40,899 nt of DNA. Source: Clostridia bacterium (GTDB lineage: Bacteria > Bacillota > Clostridia > Oscillospirales > Acutalibacteraceae). The notes beneath the pieces are model-generated. The model saw only the letters and a list, made by a program, of their open reading frames with translations, was not told the origin of the DNA and ran no database searches. Both the position numbers and the translations under genes were made by a program. Position 1 is the stretch's first letter. Every line of letters begins with the position of its first letter. Positions 24,802 to 31,349 of this stretch are shown here, piece by piece. The stretch covers positions 1-40,899 of the forward strand of contig JAFSBZ010000032.1 of NCBI GenBank assembly GCA_017437005.1, given 5' to 3'.

Positions 24802-24876
24802 GGTGATCCATCGGGGAATCGAACCCCGGACACCATGATTAAAAGTCATGTGCTCTGCCAGCTGAGCTAATGAATC
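24801..24876 (-). tRNA. tRNA-Lys(TTT)
   Basis: 76 nt with an encoded CCA. The acceptor stem GATTCAT/ATGGATC has one G-T pair. The D-stem is GCTC/GAGC, the anticodon arm is CATGA-CTTTTAA-TCATG (anticodon TTT), the variable loop has 5 nt, and the T-arm is CGGGG-TTCGATT-CCCCG with discriminator A. All cloverleaf parts fit without gaps. Confidence 0.97.
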
Positions 24877-24898
24877 ATTTGCTTTAAACAGCCTAAAT

Positions 24899-24927
24899 AT
24901 TATAACAACATTATGTCGTATTGTCAA
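24899..24927 (-). promoter_or_regulatory. consensus vegetative promoter of tRNA-Lys
   Basis: On the - strand TTGACA (24927-24922) and TATAAT (24904-24899) are exact consensus hexamers 17 bp apart, placing the start about 15 nt upstream of the mature tRNA 5' end at 24876. A textbook strong sigma-A promoter. Confidence 0.9.
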
Positions 24928-25015
24928 GCAAAATATTCGTAAAATTTTAACTTTTTTAAAAAAATTATCTTTTCTTGTTCAAATATACAAAATGTACCTT
25001 TTCACCATTTTATTT

Positions 25016-25033
25016 AGCAGTAAATATACTGCT
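25016..25033. promoter_or_regulatory. palindrome just before the ZIP transporter gene
   Basis: AGCAGTA (25016-25022) and TACTGCT (25027-25033) are exact complements around a 4-nt AATA centre, ending immediately before the ribosome binding site of the transporter. It could be a metal-repressor operator or an mRNA hairpin; the sequence alone does not decide. Confidence 0.35.
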
Positions 25034-25047
25034 TTAGGGGGTGTAAA

Positions 25048-25848
25048 ATGGATATTTCTATATTTTGGGCATTTGTTGCTTCACTTGGCACATGGGGGCT
25101 TACAGCACTTGGAGCAGCAATTGTAGTATTTTTTAAAGCCCCAAAGCAAAGTCTTTTAAATTTAATGTTAGGTTTTTCGGCGGGAGTAATGATTGCGGCA
25201 TCGTTTTGGTCTTTATTACAACCTGCAATTGAACAAGCCGAACAGGTATTAAATATACCTTCGTATATAGTTGTAACGTTAGGTTTTTTGTTTGGTGCTA
25301 CGTTTATATGGCTTTCTGATAAAGCTGTTACACATTCTATTTTAAAAGCTAACGCAAGTGAAGATAATATAATCAGTAAATCAAATCGCGTTATAATGCT
25401 TATAATGTCTATTACTCTTCACAATATACCAGAGGGTTTAGCTGTTGGCGTAGCCTTTGGTTTGTTAAAAGACAATTTTAACTATTCTTCATTTATGGGC
25501 GCGCTTTCAATTGCTATAGGAATAGGATTACAAAATTTTCCCGAAGGAGCCGCCGTATCTTTACCTCTTAGAAGGGAAGGGTACTCTCGTAAAAAAAGCT
25601 TTTTTTACGGTCAATTATCGGCAGTTGTTGAACCGATTTCTGCGATAATTGGCGCTGCGCTTGTAACAACGATAAAAACAATACTTCCGTTTGCTTTATC
25701 ATTTGCTGCAGGAGCAATGATTATTGTTTCGGTACACGAATTAATACCTGAATGTCAAAAAAACAAGTCAGAACAACCATACACAGCTACAATTGGAATA
25801 ATAGTTGGATTTTCTTTAATGATGCTTCTTGATGTAATGTTAGGGTAA
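25048..25848 (+). CDS. ZIP-family divalent metal transporter
   Basis: 266 aa, ATG 25048 with AGGGGG upstream. About eight membrane helices. The two metal-site helices contain HNIPEGLAVGVAFG (about residues 131-144) and NFPEGAAVSLPLRREGYSRKKSFFYGQLSA (starting near 164), the conserved pattern of the GufA/ZupT branch. A third helix ends with HELIPEC. It imports zinc, iron or manganese across the membrane; the metal cannot be told from sequence. Apparently a single-gene unit. Confidence 0.9.
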   Translation: MDISIFWAFVASLGTWGLTALGAAIVVFFKAPKQSLLNLMLGFSAGVMIAASFWSLLQPAIEQAEQVLNIPSYIVVTLGFLFGATFIWLSDKAVTHSILKANASEDNIISKSNRVIMLIMSITLHNIPEGLAVGVAFGLLKDNFNYSSFMGALSIAIGIGLQNFPEGAAVSLPLRREGYSRKKSFFYGQLSAVVEPISAIIGAALVTTIKTILPFALSFAAGAMIIVSVHELIPECQKNKSEQPYTATIGIIVGFSLMMLLDVMLG

Positions 25849-25870
25849 TTTGTTAAAAAATTAACAAATT
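25847..25870 (+). terminator. weak AT-rich hairpin after the ZIP gene
   Basis: AATTTGTTAA and TTAACAAATT (25847-25856 / 25861-25870) form a 10-bp stem with an AAAA loop, starting in the stop codon. It is almost purely A/T and is followed by AACG rather than T, so termination is uncertain. Confidence 0.3.
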
Positions 25871-26458
25871 AACGAATATTAGCTACTTAATTTAAGTTAT
25901 AAATAATTATAACATCATATTAGCAATTGGTCACAATAATATAATAACAGTAGGTAACATTGTTATTTAGAGATTAAATTATAGTTAAAAATTGGAATAA
26001 TGTGTGTATTTATAAAGAATAAGCCCACATATAACCAAATTAAACAATAAACAACATCTTTTTGCAATTTACCAACAAAAATATAATATTAACTATAAAA
26101 AAAACGTTGTTTCTCATCGAATAGAAATTTTTTAAACATACAATGTATCGTTTAGGAAAAAGTTATTCGATGAGATTTTTGTGAAGTAGGAATTAATAAC
26201 ACATTTTATTTTTTAAAATAGAATTTATAATGCTGTCAAATATAATACATAAAAATATAAGAAGTTCATCATATTGACTAATATAACAATGTTAGTTAAT
26301 ATGATAAATAAAGTGCAATATTGAGCTCTACAGTGTTATTTTATACCTTAAACACTACCCTTATTTATACAAAATATTCATTTTGTATAATTCGTGATTA
26401 GATTTTGCGAAGTCTTCTCTCTCTTATATGAATAAAAAATATTTATTCAAAGAACAAT
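25871..26458. other. long AT-rich non-coding stretch with several inverted repeats
   Basis: No plausible ORF on either strand. Three clear inverted repeats stand out. TCTCATCGAATA/TATTCGATGAGA (26112-26123 / 26164-26175) is followed by TTTTT. A 14-bp pair with one G-T wobble lies at 26268-26281 / 26292-26305. TTATACAAAAT/ATTTTGTATAA (26365-26375 / 26380-26390) has a 4-nt loop. The first has a terminator-like end and could finish a short RNA; the last looks like a protein-binding palindrome. Nothing identifies a known RNA family. Confidence 0.5.
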
Positions 26459-26493
26459 AAAAAGCACAAAATCAAAATGTTTTGTGCTTTTTT
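26459..26493. terminator. bidirectional terminator downstream of xerD
   Basis: AAAAAGCACAAAA (26459-26471) pairs with TTTTGTGCTTTTT (26480-26492) around an 8-nt loop. T-runs follow on both strands. On the - strand it lies directly after the xerD stop codon. Confidence 0.85.
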
Positions 26494-27382
26494 ATTTTGC
26501 AAGTGGATGGAATTTTGCGTATGACTGTACGTATTTACTTTTAATAAGCTGTGCGTAAATTTGCGTTGACGATATATCTGAATGACCAAGCATATCTTTT
26601 ATATCTTTTAATTGTGCACCGTTTTCAAGCAGATGCGCCGCAAAAGAATGACGTAGTGTGTGTGGTGTAATATCCTTTTTAATTCCTGCTTTATCGGCAT
26701 AATGCTTAATTATCTTCCAAAAGCCCTGTCGAGACATAGGTTGTCCATTCATATTTGTAAACAGGTGCTCTTCTCTATCGTCCTGAACAAGAGCAGGTCG
26801 AGTCATAGTAACATACTCAGTCAAATGTTTATTGGCTACAGGATAAATTGGTACAATACGTTCGTGCTTGCTGCTATGCATATGTATAATACCGATTTGT
26901 AGGTTTATATCATGAATTTTTAATTCAATAAGTTCAGAAACCTTTATACCGGTTGCATATAATAGCTCAAGCATTGCTTTATCACGTATGCTTTTATAAT
27001 CATTGCCGTCAGGTTGAGATAATAGCAACATAATTTCTTTTGAATCAAGAACATCGGGTATTTTTCTTGTGGTTTTTGGTCCCTTAACATCTTTGGTGGG
27101 ATCTTTATCAATTACACCCTGCGTTAAAAGAAAATTAAAATAAGAATGTAAGGATGCAACAGTTCTTGTTTTGGTGGCATCTGATTTTCCAATAAAGGTT
27201 AAGTATTCTATATATTTGATTATATAATCGTCGGTGATATCCTCTATACTCTTAGCGCCGTTTTGTGAACAATATAGTATAAATTGATTTACATCACGCA
27301 AATATGCATCAAGTGTATTTTTAGAGCATTTTTTTGTGTTGGATAAATACGATCTAAACAAATCTAAATTTCCATTACCCAT
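26492..27382 (-). CDS. xerD: Tyrosine recombinase, XerD-like
   Basis: 296 aa from the ATG at 27382, chosen because GAGGTG lies 6 nt upstream; a GTG at 27391 would lie within that site. The N-terminal SAM-like core-binding domain runs to about residue 105. The catalytic domain shows KHERIVPI, HTLRHSFAAHLLE and LGHSDISSTQIY with the nucleophile Tyr. The usual catalytic Arg of the first box (ATGxRVSEL) is Lys here (codon AAG at 26944-26942, residue 147). Adjacency to spoIIM matches the order known from Bacillus, which supports the chromosome-dimer-resolution XerD rather than a phage integrase. Confidence 0.83.
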   Translation of the reverse strand: MGNGNLDLFRSYLSNTKKCSKNTLDAYLRDVNQFILYCSQNGAKSIEDITDDYIIKYIEYLTFIGKSDATKTRTVASLHSYFNFLLTQGVIDKDPTKDVKGPKTTRKIPDVLDSKEIMLLLSQPDGNDYKSIRDKAMLELLYATGIKVSELIELKIHDINLQIGIIHMHSSKHERIVPIYPVANKHLTEYVTMTRPALVQDDREEHLFTNMNGQPMSRQGFWKIIKHYADKAGIKKDITPHTLRHSFAAHLLENGAQLKDIKDMLGHSDISSTQIYAQLIKSKYVQSYAKFHPLAK

Positions 27383-27402
27383 ATTGTTCACCTCATTTCA
27401 AT

Positions 27403-28032
27403 CTAAAAGTTAAAAAATTTTAAGAAAAATAAATTTAGCACTATCTCTAACAAAACCGTAACAATAACAACACCCGTAATAATTAAATATGTACTGCAAT
27501 ACTTTTTAAAATTATTAAAAAGTATTATTGGTTTTGCTTGAGGCAATGTTAGCTTTGCTACCAGCAAAGAATAATCAATTGAATGTTTTGCCGCAATAAA
27601 ACAACAAATAACAAATATTGCAGTTGGAGGAATCAATATTATCGCATTAAAAGCGACTCCATAAATTCCATATGTTGAATATAGCTGTGAGGTTAATGCA
27701 CCAAACCATATACCCTGCCAAAGTGTTAAAAATGGTATTGCAACAACGCCAAACATTGATGCGCCTAAAAAATAATAAAATATTAAAACAAATATATACC
27801 TTATAAAAATAGTTATAAATTTTTTAAAAAATTTATCGTTGCTATGTAACAGTATGTATTCATTTAAAAAAGATTTTGCACTATCTATAAGCTTATTTTC
27901 GTTTGATAAAGCTGTAACGCTTAAAATCATTCCTGTTACAAATAGTATACATAGAAAAATTATTATTTTGTTGTGGGTTACATAATCAAGTATTTTAAAC
28001 CTTTTTAAATTTAGTATAATTCCCTTTTTCAT
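27403..28032 (-). CDS. spoIIM: Stage II sporulation protein M
   Basis: 209 aa from ATG 28032, with AAAGGAG 7 nt upstream; an upstream in-frame start at 28086 would add 18 residues across this site and is unlikely. About five to six membrane helices, with FYYFLGASMFGVVAIPFLTLWQGIWFGALTS as the most characteristic part and a C-terminal helix VVIVTVLLEIVLNLFFL. SpoIIM belongs to the DMP complex that thins septal peptidoglycan during engulfment. It ends 20 bp before xerD, so both may be co-transcribed. The ribosome binding site lies in the loop of a small GTCAC/GTGAC hairpin. Confidence 0.85.
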   Translation of the reverse strand: MKKGIILNLKRFKILDYVTHNKIIIFLCILFVTGMILSVTALSNENKLIDSAKSFLNEYILLHSNDKFFKKFITIFIRYIFVLIFYYFLGASMFGVVAIPFLTLWQGIWFGALTSQLYSTYGIYGVAFNAIILIPPTAIFVICCFIAAKHSIDYSLLVAKLTLPQAKPIILFNNFKKYCSTYLIITGVVIVTVLLEIVLNLFFLKFFNF

Positions 28033-28393
28033 AACGTCACTCCTTTGTGACAGTATATGAAATTTTAGGACAAGATATGAGTACAATATTTAGTTGCTTT
28101 TTAAAAGCCTTATCAATATATAGTGATTTTAGTAATATTATGTAAACCAAATAATCAAATAAAGATAAAAATAAAACACCCTCATCGGCTGCATATTAGT
28201 TATACAACAAAATTAATTTTATGTCAACTACAAAATTGTAACCTTTTAAAACTTTATGTAAACTAATTATGTAAACCACACAAAATATATTGGTGTCAAT
28301 GTTATGTTAACCACAATTTATTGTAAATTACCTCTTTAAAAAAATTTTTTATATGTTATAATATTTTTATAATATTACTGAGGTGTTATACAT
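28033..28393. other. divergent intergenic region with a repeated 12-mer
   Basis: AT-rich region between spoIIM (-) and fabG (+), without an ORF. It holds four close copies of TTATGTAAACCA, at 28138-28149, 28254-28265, 28267-28278 and 28302-28313, all in the same orientation, with one or two differences in the second and fourth. They look like binding sites for a regulator of one or both genes. Two TATAAT hexamers (28357-28362 and 28368-28373) near fabG are candidate -10 elements, but no matching -35 is obvious. Confidence 0.45.
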
Positions 28394-29128
28394 ATGAAAA
28401 AGACAGTTGTAATTACAGGCGCATCCAAAGGCATTGGAGCTGCTATGGCAATTTTGTTTGCAAGAAAGGGTTATAATGTTGTAATTGGTTATAACGATTC
28501 ATACCAGCTTGCAAAGTTACTATCCTCTTCCCTATCCTCTCAAGGCTATAACGTAATACCTATTAAAGTGAATGTTGCCAATCGATTAGAAACCGATATA
28601 CTTATTAAAGAGGCCGTTTACAAATTTGGCTCGGTAGACGTACTTATAAATAATGCCGGCATTGCTTTTAACGGCTTAATAACTGATACGGAAGATTTTG
28701 ACTCTGACAGAATATTTGACATAAATTTAAAGGGTGTATACAATTGCTGTAAGTCGGTTACATCTACAATGGTTAATCAAAAATCCGGTAAGATTATAAA
28801 TATATCTTCAATGTGGGGTCAGGTTGGTGCATCGTGCGAGGTTGCATATTCTGCTGCAAAAGCAGGTGTGATTGGTCTTACAAAAGCGCTTGCTAAGGAA
28901 CTTGCTCCAAGCGGTATAACAGTAAATTGTATTGCTCCAGGACTTATTGATACAACAATGAATGCCGATATCAGTGTTGAAGATTTAAGCGCGTTTGTTG
29001 AGGATATACCTCTTGGCCGCATGGGAACTGCGGAAGACATTGCCGAAACAGCACTGTTTTTAGCATCAGAGGGCGCTGACTATATAACGGGTCAGGTGCT
29101 TGGTGTAAACGGCGGATATGTAATGTAA
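28394..29128 (+). CDS. fabG: FabG-like short-chain dehydrogenase/reductase
   Basis: 244 aa, ATG 28394, with GAGGTG 8 nt upstream. TGASKGIGAAMA near the N-terminus binds NADP(H), NNAGIA stabilises the fold, and the active site is formed by ISSMWG (Ser) and YSAAKAG (Tyr and Lys). The end, GADYITGQVLGVNGGYVM, is typical of 3-oxoacyl-ACP reductases. It is not beside other fatty-acid genes, so another substrate is possible. Confidence 0.83.
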   Translation: MKKTVVITGASKGIGAAMAILFARKGYNVVIGYNDSYQLAKLLSSSLSSQGYNVIPIKVNVANRLETDILIKEAVYKFGSVDVLINNAGIAFNGLITDTEDFDSDRIFDINLKGVYNCCKSVTSTMVNQKSGKIINISSMWGQVGASCEVAYSAAKAGVIGLTKALAKELAPSGITVNCIAPGLIDTTMNADISVEDLSAFVEDIPLGRMGTAEDIAETALFLASEGADYITGQVLGVNGGYVM

Positions 29129-29130
29129 AG

Positions 29131-29200
29131 CGGACGTGCAATGCACGCCCCTACGCAGTTAATATATAAATGTATTGTAGGGGCGACCATTGGTCGTCCG
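29131..29200. repeat. short dispersed-repeat-like element with 24-bp inverted ends
   Basis: The segments 29131-29154 and 29177-29200 are inverted copies matching at 20 of 24 positions, sharing CGGACG, CAATG and CGCCCCTAC. The differing bases keep each arm internally self-complementary (GTGCAATGCAC, GACCATTGGTC). The 22-bp centre is AT-rich. GTAGGGGCG-type palindromes of this kind are common intergenic repeats in gut Clostridia as far as I know; copy number in this genome is not visible here. Confidence 0.6.
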
Positions 29201-29215
29201 TATAGAGGATAAATT

Positions 29216-29821
29216 ATGAAAATTATATTTGTTCGCCACGGAAAAGACGATGATAAATTTCGTGGGGGTTGGAGCAATTTTGATTTGCTACCCCAAGGTG
29301 TTAACGAGGCAAAACTATTTGCAAAACACCTAAAAGCAAATAAAGATTTTTACAATATTTCCTATATTGTTTCAAGTGATTTACCAAGAACTATGAGCAC
29401 GGCGTGTTTTGCGGCAGAAGAATTAGGTTTGCCCGTTTTAAAAGAGCCACGCATAAGGGAAATAAATAACGGTGATTTATCGGGTATGTTAAACGATGAT
29501 GCGCTAATTAAATATCCAGGGTTATTTTTTAATACTTTACAAATGGATGAGCCCTACCCTAACGGTGAAAGTCCAAATGATTTTTATGTTCGCATAAAAA
29601 CGTGGTTTGAGAATTTTATCAATGAGTATAAAAATAGTGACGGTAATGTATTAGTTGTTACTCATAGCGGGGTTATAAATATAGTTTACCATATTGTAAA
29701 AAATGTTAATTGGAACAATAAATTACCTTTTTTCAAAATTTCTAATTGTGGCATACACATATTAGATACAAATTCTATGAAATTAGAAATAGAAAATAAA
29801 ATTGATTTTTTAATGGAGTAA
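29216..29821 (+). CDS. Histidine phosphatase family protein (phosphoglycerate-mutase-like)
   Basis: 201 aa, ATG 29216 with GAGGAT upstream. FVRHGKDD at the N-terminus carries the phospho-accepting His, SSDLPRTMSTA the second Arg, EINNGDLSG the acidic position, and VVTHSGVIN the second His. This is the full catalytic set of the branch that includes cobalamin and sugar phosphatases. The substrate is unknown. It is followed 4 nt later by a LURP-one-like gene. Confidence 0.82.
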   Translation: MKIIFVRHGKDDDKFRGGWSNFDLLPQGVNEAKLFAKHLKANKDFYNISYIVSSDLPRTMSTACFAAEELGLPVLKEPRIREINNGDLSGMLNDDALIKYPGLFFNTLQMDEPYPNGESPNDFYVRIKTWFENFINEYKNSDGNVLVVTHSGVINIVYHIVKNVNWNNKLPFFKISNCGIHILDTNSMKLEIENKIDFLME

Positions 29822-29825
29822 CTTT

Positions 29826-30302
29826 ATGAAACTTGTATTTAAACAAAAAATGTTTTCTTGGTTTGATAGTTATGATATTTTTGACGGATATGATGGTAGT
29901 GTCGTATATAAAGTAAAGGGTCAGCTTTCTTGGGGGCATTGTTTTAAGATATATGACGCTTCCGGCTTTGAAGTAGGTATGGTAAAACAAAGGTTATTTA
30001 CCTGGTTACCTAAATTTGAAATGTATTACGGTGAACGATATGTCGGCTGTATAAGCCGTGAATTTACATTCTTTAAACCGAGATATAATATTGATTGCAA
30101 CGGCTGGCGTGTTGAGGGTGACTATTTTCAGTGGGATTATAAGATTATTAATTCAAATGGCGCCGAAGTTGCCACAGTGTCAAAAGAACTGTTAAACTGG
30201 ACCGATACATATTCAATTAACGTTTACGACCCACAAGATGCACTAAATGCTTTGATGTTGGTGTTGGCAATTGATGCAGAAAAGTGCTCGAGAAGAGATT
30301 AA
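29826..30302 (+). CDS. LURP-one/YxjI-like protein
   Basis: 158 aa, ATG 29826 close behind the phosphatase gene, with GGAG upstream. The repeated strand-turn pattern (MFSWFDSYDIFD, VVYKVKGQLSWGHCFKIYDASGFEVGMVKQRLFTW, YNIDCNGWRVEGDY) fits the phospholipid-scramblase-like beta-barrel called LURP-one in plants and YxjI in Bacillus. No catalytic residues are recognisable. Cytoplasmic; function unknown. Confidence 0.7.
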   Translation: MKLVFKQKMFSWFDSYDIFDGYDGSVVYKVKGQLSWGHCFKIYDASGFEVGMVKQRLFTWLPKFEMYYGERYVGCISREFTFFKPRYNIDCNGWRVEGDYFQWDYKIINSNGAEVATVSKELLNWTDTYSINVYDPQDALNALMLVLAIDAEKCSRRD

Positions 30303-30339
30303 AATAATGTGATAAAATAAAAGTTTGATAAACATAAAA

Positions 30340-30365
30340 AAAGCTCCCTCTGACGAGGGAGCTTT
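30340..30365 (+). terminator. terminator-like hairpin after the LURP-one gene
   Basis: AAAGCTCCCTC (30340-30350) pairs perfectly with GAGGGAGCTTT (30355-30365) around TGAC and is followed by CATTTT. It is also the left end of the repeat-like element at 30341-30452. Confidence 0.6.
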
Positions 30366-30452
30366 CATTTTGTAAAAATGACTGAGGGAGAGATTTATTA
30401 GTGAATCACTCCTTCCACCGCAAGCGGTTCCCCTTCCTCGTCAGAGGAAGGC
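30341..30452. repeat. MITE-like element with ~16-bp terminal inverted repeats
   Basis: The left end (GCTCCCTCTGACGAGG from 30342) and the right end (CCTCGTCAGAGGAAGGC, to 30452) are near-perfect inverted copies. Each end is itself a hairpin (30340-30365 and 30432-30451), and a small ACCG-CAAG-CGGT hairpin sits inside at 30417-30428. It carries no ORF and lies between two convergent genes, where it probably also serves as a two-way terminator. The structure suits a miniature inverted-repeat element. Confidence 0.6.
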
Positions 30453-30459
30453 GTTTTGA

Positions 30460-31332
30460 TTATTTTATTCCACGCATTGACATAATAACCGATACATAGG
30501 TGTCCCACTGTTTTTTGCCACAGTTATATTGTTCTATACGCTTATCGTATTTTGTATTTGTAAGTCTTTTTATTTTATTTATTTCTTCAACAGTAAAATG
30601 CTCAGGCATAGTGTGTAATAATGCCTCGATTCCGTCAAGTGTTGTCAGTCTATTCGCGTTAATAATATCATATGCTAAATCAGCAGAAAATTTAGGATTA
30701 TCAGGTGTTAGATCGATTGTTGCATATCCGGTACAAATATCTTTAAAACCGTATTTTTGCATTACGATAGGCATTTCCATTTCGCTCATGGGATATTGAC
30801 ACACAGAATACTTTTCGGTTGAATTATCGTATTTTTGTACTTTCTTCCAAAATTCATTTTCATATTCATTTAAATCTAAACATTTTGGGTATATATTGAT
30901 ACCTTTGCGTGCAGAAAGTACAAGGCAGATACCGTTGGGTTTTAACACTCGTAACTGCTCACCATAAAATTTTGATGGTTTAATATGTTCTGCTACTGTA
31001 TTTGATATTGTAACATCAAATGTGTTGTTGTCAAAGGGTAGATTTGTAGCATCTGCCTCTATAAATTCAACACCTTTTTCGTTTTCATTTGCAAATCTTA
31101 TAAATTCACTGTCACGGTCGATAGCAGTAACTTCAGCATTGGGATACCAGCGATGAAGTGCGCCTGCAAGCGCACCAGGACCACACCCAATTTCAAGAAT
31201 TTTCAATTTCTTGCTTTCATCTAAATCAAACAGTGCTTTGTACTTTTGTGCAAACATATCGTTAAATCGTAGCTTACGAGTAGAATAAAGTGTATTTGTA
31301 CCCTGAACATATTTTGACCAGATATTATTCAT
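30460..31332 (-). CDS. Class I SAM-dependent methyltransferase
   Basis: 290 aa, ATG 31332 with AGGAG 7 nt upstream, 17 nt after the mutS2 stop, so probably the last gene of that operon. The SAM-binding motif ILEIGCGPGALAGAL is at about residues 44-58, VTAIDRDSEF marks the second strand, and EADATNLPF with FDVTISNTVAEHI the third and fourth. The C-terminal half is helical and unlike the ubiquinone methyltransferases. The substrate is unknown. Confidence 0.8.
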   Translation of the reverse strand: MNNIWSKYVQGTNTLYSTRKLRFNDMFAQKYKALFDLDESKKLKILEIGCGPGALAGALHRWYPNAEVTAIDRDSEFIRFANENEKGVEFIEADATNLPFDNNTFDVTISNTVAEHIKPSKFYGEQLRVLKPNGICLVLSARKGINIYPKCLDLNEYENEFWKKVQKYDNSTEKYSVCQYPMSEMEMPIVMQKYGFKDICTGYATIDLTPDNPKFSADLAYDIINANRLTTLDGIEALLHTMPEHFTVEEINKIKRLTNTKYDKRIEQYNCGKKQWDTYVSVIMSMRGIK

Positions 31333-31349
31333 TATTAACTCCTGTAGAA

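Noticed and set aside
26492-27382. Xer-type recombinase as an integrase of a mobile island
   Set aside because: Adjacent to spoIIM as in Bacillus, no phage or conjugation genes around, and the tRNA-Lys at 24801-24876 has no visible duplicated 3' end nearby.
28033-28086. Longer SpoIIM N-terminus from a start at 28086
   Set aside because: The extension crosses the good AAAGGAG site that serves ATG 28032 and adds residues not typical of SpoIIM.
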